Source: CAVVSD01 sp963750895
GTDB lineage: Bacteria; Actinomycetota; Thermoleophilia; Solirubrobacterales; Solirubrobacteraceae
Assembly (NCBI GenBank): GCA_963750895.1
Contig: CAVVSD010000008.1
Location: forward strand, 496,001 to 560,000
Length of the DNA: 64,000 bases
Direction: 5' to 3'
A program made the translations under genes and the position numbers. Positions 15,006-24,198 of the stretch are shown piece after piece. Under the pieces are notes generated by a model, which made no database searches, was not told the DNA's origin, and saw only the letters and a program-made list of their open reading frames with translations. The stretch's first letter is position 1, and every line of letters starts with the position of its first letter.

Positions 15006-16674
15006 TCTCGAGCAGGTAGGCGACCACGAGGTCCTGGTCGCCGACCGTCAGGCCGTACGCGTCGGAGTGCGACGCGACGTGCTTGATCTGGCCGCTCGAC
15101 CCCTCGACGACGCTGTCGAGCGGCACCACGGCGTAGTCGACGACGCGCACCGTGTAGCCCAGGTGCTCGAGACGCTGGACGGTGCGCTGCTCGCCCACGA
15201 TCGAGAGCTGGACGACGTAGGCGACCCCGTCCGGATCGAGCGCCTCGGGCAGCAGCCCGATGAGGTGGTCGATGAGGTTGCGGCCCCAGAAGTCGACCTG
15301 GCGGTGGCTCGTGTCCTGCGTCACCGGGTCGGCCGGCTTCTGGTCGAGGCTCGCGACGATGAGGTCGTAGCGCTCCTCCGGCACCCAGGGGTAGAGGTCC
15401 AGCGCGGTCGCGGTGACGCGATCGGCGACGCCGTTGCGGAACGCGTTGGTCAGCGTGTTGGCGACCGCGGCGGGCTGGATGTCGACCGCGTGCACGTGCG
15501 TCGCGCCGTTGCGCGCGAGCTGCACGGCCAGCAGGCCGGTGCCCGACCCGACGTCGAGGCAGCGCTGGTGCGAGCCCAGGCCCTCGCGGTACAGGTGACG
15601 CCAGAGCAGGAACGAGCCGGGGTTCGGCCTGGCGACCTCCGGGTCGACCACGAGGTCGGGGATGTCGAGCGGGAAGACGCCACGGCCGCGGTTGTCGCGG
15701 AAGCGCAGGCGGTCGCCCGCCTCGCCCTCACCGAGGTCGCCGGGGACCGGCGGGTGGGCGGTGCCGGGCTTCGTGTCGGCCAGCGCCGCGCGGGCCGCCG
15801 CGACGTGCTCGACGCCGACCCCGCAGCAGCCGCCCACGATCTGTGCGCCCTCCTCGCGCCACTGCAGCGCCAGCTCGGCGTACTCCGCGCCGCCGATCGC
15901 GGTCTCCGACCGCCAGCCGTGCGCCGACAGGTAGCCCAGGTTGGGGTAGACGCCGAGCGGCAGGTCCGTGAAGTCGCGCAGCCATGACACCATGCCTGGA
16001 ACGTGGTCAGGCGGCATGCAGTTGATGAGCAGCGCACCGACGCCCTGCTGCTCGAAGCGGCGCGCGGCGCGGCCGAACGCGTCCCCCTCCGGCCCGCCCC
16101 AGTGCTCGCCGTAGATCCCGCACACCCCGCGCCGGCAGCGCCGGAAGCTCAGCCACACCGGGATGCCGGTCTCCAGCAGGCGCGCCACGGTGTCGTACAT
16201 CGAGTCGCGCACGAGCGAGAGCGTCTCGAGCAGGATGATGTCCGGCGGATCGGTCTCCCACGCCCGGCCGAGCAGACGGATCGTCTCCGCGCCGTCCGGC
16301 GCGTCGAGGTCACCGTTGAGGCTGAAGGCCACCGCGACCTCGCCGTCGCGCCCCGCCTCGGAGATCGCCTCGCGCGCGAGCCGCACGCCCTGGCGCGCCA
16401 CGTCCATCCAGTGGACGGGACGTGCCGAGCCCCAGATCCGCGGGCCCCCGTCGCGCAGCGCCGTGGGCAGGCCCCACGTGTCGGTCGAGACGATGTCGCA
16501 CCCCGCCTCCGCGTAGCGGCGGTGCACGGCGCGCACGTCGTCGGGCGTGTCGAGGATCGCGCTCAGACCCCAGAGATGCTCCTCGCGCTCCGGGCGATCG
16601 CCGGCGACCTCGATGAGCTCGGTGCCGGTCGCGCCGTCCAGCACCACGCACCGGTCGCGCGCGATGAGGTCCAT
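14989..16674 (-). CDS. Homocysteine S-methyltransferase fused to a SAM-type methyltransferase
   Basis: The 561-residue protein has two enzymes. Residues 1-295 are a homocysteine-binding barrel: LDGATGTELIEVAGDRPE, YAEAGCDIVSTDTWG, then the zinc ligands LINC and GGCCG. Residues about 325-560 form a class I methyltransferase-like domain with LDVGSGTGLLAVQLARNGA (motif I), VHAVDIQPAAV and YDLIVASLDQKP. The first half would move a methyl group to homocysteine; the second may supply or use it. Start ATG 16674 lacks a strong ribosome site. The 3' end overlaps the convergent Crp-type gene by 17 bases. Confidence 0.8.
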   Translation of the reverse strand: MDLIARDRCVVLDGATGTELIEVAGDRPEREEHLWGLSAILDTPDDVRAVHRRYAEAGCDIVSTDTWGLPTALRDGGPRIWGSARPVHWMDVARQGVRLAREAISEAGRDGEVAVAFSLNGDLDAPDGAETIRLLGRAWETDPPDIILLETLSLVRDSMYDTVARLLETGIPVWLSFRRCRRGVCGIYGEHWGGPEGDAFGRAARRFEQQGVGALLINCMPPDHVPGMVSWLRDFTDLPLGVYPNLGYLSAHGWRSETAIGGAEYAELALQWREEGAQIVGGCCGVGVEHVAAARAALADTKPGTAHPPVPGDLGEGEAGDRLRFRDNRGRGVFPLDIPDLVVDPEVARPNPGSFLLWRHLYREGLGSHQRCLDVGSGTGLLAVQLARNGATHVHAVDIQPAAVANTLTNAFRNGVADRVTATALDLYPWVPEERYDLIVASLDQKPADPVTQDTSHRQVDFWGRNLIDHLIGLLPEALDPDGVAYVVQLSIVGEQRTVQRLEHLGYTVRVVDYAVVPLDSVVEGSSGQIKHVASHSDAYGLTVGDQDLVVAYLLEITTAS

Positions 16675-16786
16675 GATCCGCGCGTGGGGATCGCCCGGGA
16701 GCTCACCCGGCCCCCCGGAACCTGCGATGACGGAACGTGACGACAAACCGATGCTTCCTTCCCCGACGGACGTGTACGACCCACGG

Positions 16787-17692
16787 ATGAGCGTATCCGC
16801 CGTCGACGCCCTGGCCGCGCTGCACCGCGCGGAGCTCGAGCTCGTCGGGCTGGAGTCCGAGCGCCGCATCCAGGCGCTCGACCGCGTCCGCGACGGCATC
16901 CAGCGCCTCGGCGAGGTCGGGACGCCGGAGGGCTTCCTCCAGGGAGCGGCGGACGAGCTCGGCGCGAGCTCGGACTTCGACCGCGTCGTCATCAGCGAGG
17001 TCCGCGACGACGAGCTGCGACCACACGCCGTCTGGGTGCGCGACGAGCCCGAGCCGGGGGCGACCGCCTCACGTCTCGAGGGGCTCGCGATCCCGCTCGC
17101 GTACCCGCTCGTCGAGGCCGAGGTCGCCGGGCGCCAGACGCCGGCGATCGTGGACGTCGAGGCGGGCGCCCGCCGCACGCCGCGCGCGCTGCGCGACGCG
17201 CTCGGCTGGACCTCGTACGTCGTCGTCGCGCTCCCGCTCTCGGGCGCGACGGCCGGGATGCTGCACGCCGACGCGGGCCGCCCGCTGGACGACGTCGACC
17301 TCCAGGTCGCGTCGCTCTACGCCGACGGGCTCACGCGGGCGTTCGAGCGCGCCGCGCTGCACCGCACGCTCCAGCACCACCGCCAGGAGCTGCGCGGCGC
17401 GGTGTCGTGGATGAGCGAGCGCCTCGCGCACGACACCGGCCCCGCCCGGCCGGCGCGCTCCCCCGACGGCGGAGGGGCCGACGGCGACGCCGAGCGCGCC
17501 CTCGGCGACCTGACCGCGAGGGAGGGCGAGGTCATCGGCCTGCTCGCGAGGGGCATGACGAACATGGCGATCGCGCGTGCCCTCGTCATCAGCGAGGGCA
17601 CGGTCAAGTACCACGTGAAGAACATCCTCCGCAAGCTCCAGGCGACGAGCCGCGCGGACGCCGTCGCCAAGTACCTGCGGGGGCCGTCGTGA
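16787..17692 (+). CDS. GAF-LuxR transcriptional regulator 1
   Basis: A regulator of about 301 residues with a GAF-like N-terminal domain (FDRVVISEVRDDELRPHAVW, LPLSGATAGMLHADAGRP) and a C-terminal LuxR helix-turn-helix (LTAREGEVIGLLARGMTNMAIA, SEGTVKYHVKNILRKL). It lacks a receiver domain, so it is not a classical response regulator. I use ATG 16787, which has TACGAC 6 bases before it; ATG 16751 and 16727 are in frame. Its stop overlaps the next regulator's GTG by 4 bases, and the two are paralogues. Confidence 0.8.
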   Translation: MSVSAVDALAALHRAELELVGLESERRIQALDRVRDGIQRLGEVGTPEGFLQGAADELGASSDFDRVVISEVRDDELRPHAVWVRDEPEPGATASRLEGLAIPLAYPLVEAEVAGRQTPAIVDVEAGARRTPRALRDALGWTSYVVVALPLSGATAGMLHADAGRPLDDVDLQVASLYADGLTRAFERAALHRTLQHHRQELRGAVSWMSERLAHDTGPARPARSPDGGGADGDAERALGDLTAREGEVIGLLARGMTNMAIARALVISEGTVKYHVKNILRKLQATSRADAVAKYLRGPS

Positions 17693-18711
17693 CCACGCTC
17701 GACGAGGTGCGCGCGCGCATCGCGGAGCTCTCGGCGCGGCTCGTCGAGGACGGCCAGGGGGAGCTCGTCGCCGCCGCGCAGGCCGCGCAGGACGCGGAGC
17801 TGGCCCGCATCGAGCAGCGCACCGCGGCCGTCGACCGCGTGCTCGGCGCGGTCGCGAGCCTGCGCACGATCACCGCGCCGGCGGCTCTGCTGAGCGCCGC
17901 GCCCGAGGCGCTGTGCGCGGGATCGCGGATGGACCGGGCGGTCCTGAGCCTCGTGCACGACGGCGTCATGCAGGCCGAGTCGGTCCACGTCCGCGACGAT
18001 CCGCGGACAGCCGACGCGCTCCTCGCCGCGCTGCGCGAGCACCCGGTGCGCCTCGAGCACCCGCTCGTGGAGACCGAGGCGCTGCGCCGGCGGCGCGCGA
18101 CGCTCGTCACCGGCGTGGCCGACGACGCACGGGTCGACCGCGCCACCGCGGACATCATGGGCTGGCCGGCCTACGTCGTGGCGCCCATCGCGGTGCGCTC
18201 GACCGTCGTGGCCGTGCTGCACGCGGACGTCGCGGGCGACCCGCTCGACGCGCGCGACGCCGGCATCCTCTGGACGTTCGCGACCGGGCTGGCGCAGGCC
18301 TACGAGAGCGCCAGCCTGCGGCGCACGCTGCGCCACGAGCGCCGCGAGATGCGGCGGCTGCTGGGCTGGATCGACGCCCGCTCCAGCGAGCTCGCCGACG
18401 CGACGGTGGAGCTCGTCCCGCGGGAGCGGGCCGACGCGCTGCCCCAGCCGGAGGAGCTCGACGGGGTCGAGCTGCGCGCCGACCGCGACCGCAACGGCAG
18501 CGCGGTCCTCGACGCCGTCCTCACGCGCCGCGAGATCGAGATCCTGCGGCTGCTCGCCGACGGGCTCACGAACCGAGCGATCGCCGCCGAGCTCGTGATC
18601 TCAGGTGGAACCGTGAAGTTCCACGTCAACAGCATCCTGCGCAAGCTGCACGTGGCGAACCGCGCCGAGGCCGTCGCGCGCTATTACGCGCTCCAGGACT
18701 CGCGACGGTGA
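17689..18711 (+). CDS. GAF-LuxR transcriptional regulator 2
   Basis: A 340-residue paralogue of the preceding protein with the same order: an N-terminal coiled segment, a GAF-like domain (MDRAVLSLVHDGVMQAESVH, APIAVRSTVVAVLHADV), an arginine-rich linker helix (LRHERREMRRLLGWIDARSS) and LuxR DNA-binding helices (LTRREIEILRLLADGLTNRAI, GGTVKFHVNSILRKLH). GTG 17689 forms a GTGA overlap with the first gene. Coupled expression suggests the two proteins form heterodimers. Ligand and targets are unknown. Confidence 0.85.
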   Translation: MTTLDEVRARIAELSARLVEDGQGELVAAAQAAQDAELARIEQRTAAVDRVLGAVASLRTITAPAALLSAAPEALCAGSRMDRAVLSLVHDGVMQAESVHVRDDPRTADALLAALREHPVRLEHPLVETEALRRRRATLVTGVADDARVDRATADIMGWPAYVVAPIAVRSTVVAVLHADVAGDPLDARDAGILWTFATGLAQAYESASLRRTLRHERREMRRLLGWIDARSSELADATVELVPRERADALPQPEELDGVELRADRDRNGSAVLDAVLTRREIEILRLLADGLTNRAIAAELVISGGTVKFHVNSILRKLHVANRAEAVARYYALQDSRR

Positions 18712-18734
18712 CGCGGTTCGCCGGTGCGGCTCCC

Positions 18735-19661
18735 CTAGACGCTGATCTCCAGGGAGAACTGCGTGAGCGCCTGGATGTCGGCCACGCGCTCGTGGACCTC
18801 GTCGATCGTGAGCCGGGCGACGCGATCCGTGCCCAGCTCCTCGACGTTGTAGGACGCGATCGCGGTGCCGTAGGCCATGGCCAGGCGCAGCGCCTCGTCC
18901 GTCGGCGAGCCCTCCGTGTTCTGGGCCAGCCAGCCGACGAACCCGCCGGCGAAGCTGTCGCCCGCGCCCGTCGGGTCGACGACCGTCTCCAGCGGATAGG
19001 CCGGCAGCGCGAAGAACCCGGTCGGGGTGATGAGCGCCGCCCCGTACTCGCCCTGCTTGGCGACGACGACCGAGGGACCCCACGTCAGGACCTCACGGGC
19101 GGCCGACACGAGGTTCGGCTTCTCCGTGAGCTGGCGCAGCTCGGCGTCGTTGAGGATCACGCAGTCCACGCGCTCGATGACCTTCACGAGGTCGTCGCGG
19201 GCGATGTCGATCCACAGGTTCATGGAGTCCATCGCCGTGAAGCGCGGGCCGTCGCACGCCTCGAGCACGTCGAGCTGCAGCTGGGGCTGGATGTTCGCCA
19301 GGAAGAGGACGTCGCACGCGCGCGCGGCCTCCGAGAGCTTCGGCTGGAAGGTCTCGAAGACGTTGAGCTGCGTGTCGATGGTCTCCCGGGAGTTCAGGTC
19401 CCAGCCGTACTCGCCCTCCCAGAAGAAGGTCTTGCCGCCCGCGACGCGCTCGACGTCGTCCGTGCTCGTGCCGCGGGTGGCGAGGATCGCGAGATCCTCG
19501 TCCGTGAAGTCGTCGCCGACGGGCCCGACGGGCCGCACCTGGTCGAAGAACGACGCGGCCAACGCGAAGTGCGTGGCCGCGCCGCCGAGCATGCGCTCGC
19601 GGGCTCCGAAGGGCGTCCTGACGGTGTCGTAGGCGATCGAGCCGACGACCGTGAGGCTCAT
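18735..19661 (-). CDS. PfkB-family carbohydrate/nucleoside kinase
   Basis: A 308-residue ribokinase-fold enzyme: LTVVGSIAYDTVRTPFG and GGAATHFALAASFF at the N-terminus and the anion-hole/catalytic motif DPTGAGDSFAGGFVGW near residue 235. The Asp of GAGD is the catalytic base. The gene follows metK with a 4-base overlap (ATGA). Because metK makes SAM, whose use yields adenosine through S-adenosylhomocysteine, an adenosine kinase role would fit, but sugar kinase activity is equally possible from sequence. It converges on the LuxR genes. Confidence 0.82.
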   Translation of the reverse strand: MSLTVVGSIAYDTVRTPFGARERMLGGAATHFALAASFFDQVRPVGPVGDDFTDEDLAILATRGTSTDDVERVAGGKTFFWEGEYGWDLNSRETIDTQLNVFETFQPKLSEAARACDVLFLANIQPQLQLDVLEACDGPRFTAMDSMNLWIDIARDDLVKVIERVDCVILNDAELRQLTEKPNLVSAAREVLTWGPSVVVAKQGEYGAALITPTGFFALPAYPLETVVDPTGAGDSFAGGFVGWLAQNTEGSPTDEALRLAMAYGTAIASYNVEELGTDRVARLTIDEVHERVADIQALTQFSLEISV

Positions 19662-20887
19662 GCGGTGACGGCCTCCGAGAGGCCGGCCGCCTCGCGCAGC
19701 GCGTCGGCCTTGTTGGTCTGCTCCCAGGTGAAGTCGGCGTCGTCGCGGCCGAAGTGGCCGTACGCGGCGGTCTTCTGGTAGATGGGCCGGTGGAGGTTGA
19801 GCTCCTCGCGGAACGCGCCGGGGCGCAGGTCGAAGTGCTCGTCGACGAGCTGGGCGATCTTGCCGCGGCCGATCTTCTCGGTGCCGAAGGTCTCGACCAT
19901 CACGCTGACGGGGTGCGCGACGCCGATCGCGTAGGCGACCTGCACCTCGCAGCGGTCGGCCAGGCCGGCGGCCACGATGTTCTTGGCGACCCAGCGCGCC
20001 GCGTACGCGGCCGAGCGGTCGACCTTGGACGGGTCCTTGCCGGAGAACGCGCCGCCGCCGTGGCGGGCGAAGCCGCCGTAGGTGTCGACGATGATCTTGC
20101 GGCCGGTCAGGCCCGCGTCGCCCACCGGGCCGCCGATGACGAAGCGGCCCGTCGGGTTGACCAGGAAGTCGGCCTTGAGCGTGTCCGCGTCGTAGAGGTC
20201 GGCCGGGATGACCGGGACGACGACCTGCTCCCAGAGGTCGGCCGTGATCTGCTCGCGCGTGGCCTCCTCGGCGTGCTGCGTGGAGATGAGCAGCTTCTCG
20301 ACGGCGACCGGGCGGCCGTCGACGTACCGGACCGAGACCTGCGTCTTGCCGTCGGGACGCAGGTAGCCCAGCGAGCCGTCCTTGCGGACCGCGGCGAGGC
20401 GCTCGGCCAGGCGGTGCGCGAGGCTGATCGGGGCGGGCATGAGCTCGGGCGTCTCGTTGGACGCGTAGCCGAACATCATCCCCTGGTCGCCGGCGCCGGC
20501 GACCGCAGCCGCCTCGTCGTCGCTGCCCTCACGAGCCTCGAGGGCGGCGTCGACGCCCTGCGCGATGTCCGAGGACTGCTTGTCCAGCGCGTTGAGGACC
20601 GCGGCGGAGTCGGCGCTGAAGCCGAGGTTGCCGTCGACGTAGCCGATCTTGCGGATCGTCTCGCGAGCGACCTCCTGCGGATCGAAGTCGGCCGTCGTGG
20701 AGATCTCGCCCGAGATCACGACCAGGCCCGTGTTGACCAGCGTCTCGCAGGCGACACGACCGTACGGATCCTGCGCCAGCACGGCATCCAGCACACCGTC
20801 GGAGATCTGATCGGAGACCTTGTCCGGATGACCCTCGGTCACGGACTCGGACGTGAAGAGATACTCGTTGTCGGCAAACCCACTCAT
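19658..20887 (-). CDS. metK: S-adenosylmethionine synthetase
   Basis: A full-length 409-residue methionine adenosyltransferase that makes SAM from methionine and ATP. Signature motifs are TEGHPDKVSDQISDGVLDA, GAGDQGMMFGYASNET, GRFVIGGPVGDAGLTGRKI and GGGAFSGKDPSKVDRSAAY. The ATG at 20887 is preceded by GGAGGAGTTC, a good ribosome site; the frame upstream of it is open but is not needed. A hairpin-rich 235-base region separates it from a divergent methyltransferase. The kinase gene follows in the same operon. Confidence 0.97.
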   Translation of the reverse strand: MSGFADNEYLFTSESVTEGHPDKVSDQISDGVLDAVLAQDPYGRVACETLVNTGLVVISGEISTTADFDPQEVARETIRKIGYVDGNLGFSADSAAVLNALDKQSSDIAQGVDAALEAREGSDDEAAAVAGAGDQGMMFGYASNETPELMPAPISLAHRLAERLAAVRKDGSLGYLRPDGKTQVSVRYVDGRPVAVEKLLISTQHAEEATREQITADLWEQVVVPVIPADLYDADTLKADFLVNPTGRFVIGGPVGDAGLTGRKIIVDTYGGFARHGGGAFSGKDPSKVDRSAAYAARWVAKNIVAAGLADRCEVQVAYAIGVAHPVSVMVETFGTEKIGRGKIAQLVDEHFDLRPGAFREELNLHRPIYQKTAAYGHFGRDDADFTWEQTNKADALREAAGLSEAVTA

Positions 20888-20985
20888 GCGTGAACTCCTC
20901 CTCCACCCTCGGGGGCGGTCCTGGTTGACACAAGCGTGGTAAGCCTTGGCCGCGGGTGCCACGCCCGCATGGCTGGTTCTTCCTG

Positions 20986-21027
20986 GACCTTCGGACAGGC
21001 CAGGGCGGTTCGCCTGTCCGAAGGGTC
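20986..21027. repeat. 15-bp inverted repeat between metK and a methyltransferase
   Basis: GACCTTCGGACAGGC (20986-21000) and GCCTGTCCGAAGGGTC (21012-21027) pair along 15 bases with one bulged G, around an 11-base loop. A second small palindrome, CAGGCAATGCCTG, follows directly, and TTCGCCTGTC occurs twice. The structure lies in the 5' region of both divergent genes. It may be a cis-acting RNA or an operator. I could not match it to a known SAM riboswitch class. Confidence 0.6.
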
Positions 21028-21122
21028 AGGCAATGCCTGCCATTCGCCTGTCGCGGTTCGCGGCTCCGAGGTCGACCATCCCTCGTCGCCACGCGCCACC
21101 TTGGGGAAGGGACGGGAGAGAA

Positions 21123-22643
21123 TTGGTCATCCAGCTGAAGCTCATCGGCCGCGCTGATCCTGCCGACATCGGGACGCTGCTGCCGGCGTTGACGGAGGCG
21201 GCGACGCGCTGCGACGTCGACCACACGCGCATCGCGGCGACGCTCGAGTGGGTGCAGTACCGCAAGAACTTCCGGGCCCCGGTCATGGTCCGCCCGTTCC
21301 AGTCCACGCCGCAGGAGTCCAACGGTCACGAGGGGCCGCTCGCGGAGATCGCGATCGACGCGCGCCGCGCGAAGGACATGGAGCGCTCCGAGCTGGTCGA
21401 CCTCATCAGCGACCGCCTGGCCAAGGCCCTCGGCATCATCCCCGACGTCCACGAGTGCGAGCACCTGGAGAGCTGGGTCCGCCCCTCCAAGAGCGTCATG
21501 TGGTCGTTCAACCGCGCGTACTGGCGTCATCTCGCCTCCTGGGACGAGACGTTCCAGAAGGACTACGCCGCGGCCCTCCCCGGTGGTGTCTCGGACGGCA
21601 CGAACCCCGAGTTCTGGGGTGAGCAGCTCCGCGCGTTCCTCGACTCGCTGGACCGTCTCGACGCGTGGTCGGAGCTGCCCGACGAGATCCACGTCCTCGA
21701 GCTCGGCGTCGGCGACGGCGAGCAGGCCCTCGTGTGGCTCGACACGTTCAAGGCGCTCTGTCAGGAGCGCGGCCGCGACTACCTGAGCCGCGTGCGCTAC
21801 CTCATGGCCGACTACTCCCCGCACGTGCTCGCGCGGGCCGGCGAGCGCGTCTCCGCCTACGCGACGCAGGTCGAGGCCATCGAGCTCGACTTCCGCAACC
21901 CGATGCACGGCCTCGAGCATCTGCAGCAGAAGGTGCTCTTCGCACACACCTGCAACCTCTACGACAACCTCCCGACCGACGAGATCATGCGCGTGGGCGA
22001 CGCCGCCTACGAGCCGCTCGTCCGGGCCAGCATCACGCCCGACGAGGTCAAGGAGCTGTCCGAGAAGCACGCGATCCCCGCCGAGGAGATCGTCGCCAAC
22101 GTCCAGCACATCATCCGCAACGGGCCGGGCTCGCTGCCCGATCCCGGCAAGGCCGTGCACTTCTGGGCCGACGTCTGGGACGCGATCCACCTCGAGGAGA
22201 TCTACGTCGAGATCTCGTCGCCGTCGTCGCTGCGCCTGGCGCCGACCGCGGAGGCCCACCTCGACACGCTGCTGCCCGACATGCCGGACTGGACGCGCGT
22301 GCACCGCTCGACCGTCGCGGTGGAGAGCTTCGCGCAGACCCTGATGCTCCTGCACCACGAGGGTGTGATCGTCGCGCAGGACCTCTTCATCCGCGAGCTC
22401 AACCAGTACGGCCTGTACCGAGGTCCGGGCAAGCTCGAGGGCTCGATCGTCAACTGGCTCAACGGCCCGATCTTCCAGATCGTCGGCGACCGCCTCGGCT
22501 TCAAGGTCGACGTGGAGCCCTTCGCCTACCGGGAGGGCTCGAACACGGCCGTCCTGACCGCGCGCCACCGCGACACGCACCGCATCGCGCTGGGGACCGA
22601 GACCACGACCGAGGACGCCGGCCTTGCCCCGGCAGCCGCATAG
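21123..22643 (+). CDS. Putative class I SAM-dependent methyltransferase
   Basis: The 506-residue protein contains a Rossmann-type motif, HVLELGVGDGEQALVWLD, followed by RVRYLMADYSPHVLARAGER and EAIELDFRNP, which fit motifs I-II of a methyltransferase, possibly of the MidA-like type. The substrate is unknown. The start is TTG 21123 with GGGAGAG 2 bases before it. It is divergent from metK and followed, with a 20-base overlap, by a methylenetetrahydrofolate reductase, so a role in the methyl cycle is likely by context. Confidence 0.7.
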   Translation: MVIQLKLIGRADPADIGTLLPALTEAATRCDVDHTRIAATLEWVQYRKNFRAPVMVRPFQSTPQESNGHEGPLAEIAIDARRAKDMERSELVDLISDRLAKALGIIPDVHECEHLESWVRPSKSVMWSFNRAYWRHLASWDETFQKDYAAALPGGVSDGTNPEFWGEQLRAFLDSLDRLDAWSELPDEIHVLELGVGDGEQALVWLDTFKALCQERGRDYLSRVRYLMADYSPHVLARAGERVSAYATQVEAIELDFRNPMHGLEHLQQKVLFAHTCNLYDNLPTDEIMRVGDAAYEPLVRASITPDEVKELSEKHAIPAEEIVANVQHIIRNGPGSLPDPGKAVHFWADVWDAIHLEEIYVEISSPSSLRLAPTAEAHLDTLLPDMPDWTRVHRSTVAVESFAQTLMLLHHEGVIVAQDLFIRELNQYGLYRGPGKLEGSIVNWLNGPIFQIVGDRLGFKVDVEPFAYREGSNTAVLTARHRDTHRIALGTETTTEDAGLAPAAA

Positions 22644-24198
22644 CGACGACGGGCGGCCGTCGCTTCGTCACCTCCTCTCGGAGACGGACCGCTTCATCAC
22701 GGCGGCGGAGCTCGTCACCAGCCGCGGGCTGATCACCGAGTCGCGCGCCCGGCGCGCGCTCGAGATCGCTCGTGAGCTGGTCGCGGACCCGCGCATCGAC
22801 GTCCTCTCGATCACCGACAACCCGGCCGGCGACGCGATGCTGTCGGCCGACACGATGGGGACCGACCTCATCTCCCGCGGGCAGGAGGTGATCATCCACC
22901 TCGCCTGCAAGGACTGGAACCGCAACGCGATCCAGAGCCGCGCGTGGAAGCTGTCCTCCGAGGGCTTCCACAACATCCTCGCCCTGTCCGGCGACGCGCC
23001 GATCCGCGGCTGGTCGGGCGTCGCGGCGCCCGTCTTCGACATCGACTCCGTCGGCCTCCTGCGCATGTACAGCGACATGAACGAGGGGACGGTCATCCAC
23101 GGGCGCACGGAGACCGAGATCGAGCGCACGCACTTCTTCCTCGGTGCGGTCACGACGAACCACAAGCGCAACGAGAACGAGGTCATGCCGCAGCTGCTGA
23201 AGCTGCGCAAGAAGGTGGAGAACGGGGCCCGCTTCATCGTCAACCAGATCGGCTACAACGCCCGCAAGGACCACGAGCTGCTCCAGTGGGTCCGCCAGCA
23301 GGGGCTGCCGATCAGCCTGCTGGCGAACGTGTTCGTCCTCTCGCGGGCGTCGGCGCGCGTCTTCAACACCGGCCGGGTCCCCGGCGTGACGATCTCGCCC
23401 GAGCTGCTCGAGGAGGTCGAGCGCCACGCCGCGTCGCCGGACAAGGGGCGCGCCTGGGCGCTGGACCTCGCGGCGAAGCAGGTCGCGATCGCCCGCGGCA
23501 TGGGGTTCCGGGGGGCGTACCTCGGCGGTCACCTCAAGACCGAGGACTACGCGGCGATCCTCGGCGCGGCCGACGACTACGAGGCCGACTGGGCAGCCCT
23601 CGCCCGCGAGGTCCAGTACGACCTCGACGGCGAGTGGTACCTGTACGAGCGCGATCCCGAGACCGGGCTGTCGGCGCCCGAGCTCGACCGCGGGTACGCG
23701 AAGTCGCTGCGCAAGCGGCGCCGCGGCCGCGGCGCGCCGCTGCGCTACAAGGTCAGCCGGCTCGTCCATCACCTCGCGTTCGAGGACGACGCCCCGCTGG
23801 CCGGGCCCGGCCGGGCGCTCTACGAGCGCGCCGAGGCGGCGCCGAGGATCGTCGGCAAGACGCTGCACATGGCCGAGCAGGCAGCGAAGGTCCCGATGTT
23901 CGAGTGCCGCGACTGCGGCGACTGCTCGCTGCCCGACATCGCCTACCTCTGCCCCGAGTCGCAGTGCGCGAAGAACCAGCGCAACGGCCCGTGCGGAGGC
24001 ACGCGCGAGGACAGCCTGTGCGAGGTCGGGGAGAAGACCTGCATCTGGGCCCTCGCCTACGATCGCCTCAAGGCGTACGGGGAGGAATCGACGATGCTCG
24101 ACGGCCCACCGGTGATCAAGGACAACGCGCTGGCGCACACCAGCGCGTGGGCCAACACGTTCCTCGGCCGCGACCACCACGCCAAGCGCAAGTGCTGA
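22624..24198 (+). CDS. Methylenetetrahydrofolate reductase with C-terminal Cys-rich domain
   Basis: The 524-residue protein has a MetF-type barrel in the first 310 residues (LSITDNPAGDAML, LACKDWNRNAIQSRAW, HNILALSGDAP, HKRNENEV, GARFIVNQIGYN) and a C-terminal segment with eight closely spaced cysteines (ECRDCGDC to EKTC) that matches the MTHFR C-terminal zinc/iron-type domain. That domain in acetogens links MetF to electron-transfer partners. Start TTG 22624 overlaps the methyltransferase end by 20 bases, with GAGGACG before it. It would reduce methylene-THF to methyl-THF, feeding methionine synthesis. Confidence 0.85.
   Translation: MPRQPHSDDGRPSLRHLLSETDRFITAAELVTSRGLITESRARRALEIARELVADPRIDVLSITDNPAGDAMLSADTMGTDLISRGQEVIIHLACKDWNRNAIQSRAWKLSSEGFHNILALSGDAPIRGWSGVAAPVFDIDSVGLLRMYSDMNEGTVIHGRTETEIERTHFFLGAVTTNHKRNENEVMPQLLKLRKKVENGARFIVNQIGYNARKDHELLQWVRQQGLPISLLANVFVLSRASARVFNTGRVPGVTISPELLEEVERHAASPDKGRAWALDLAAKQVAIARGMGFRGAYLGGHLKTEDYAAILGAADDYEADWAALAREVQYDLDGEWYLYERDPETGLSAPELDRGYAKSLRKRRRGRGAPLRYKVSRLVHHLAFEDDAPLAGPGRALYERAEAAPRIVGKTLHMAEQAAKVPMFECRDCGDCSLPDIAYLCPESQCAKNQRNGPCGGTREDSLCEVGEKTCIWALAYDRLKAYGEESTMLDGPPVIKDNALAHTSAWANTFLGRDHHAKRKC

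Noticed and set aside
20888..21122. Known SAM-I or SAM-IV riboswitch upstream of metK
   Set aside because: I could not find the conserved core (for example GGCAACC with its pseudoknot partners) by eye; only generic hairpins are present, so it is kept as an unassigned structure.
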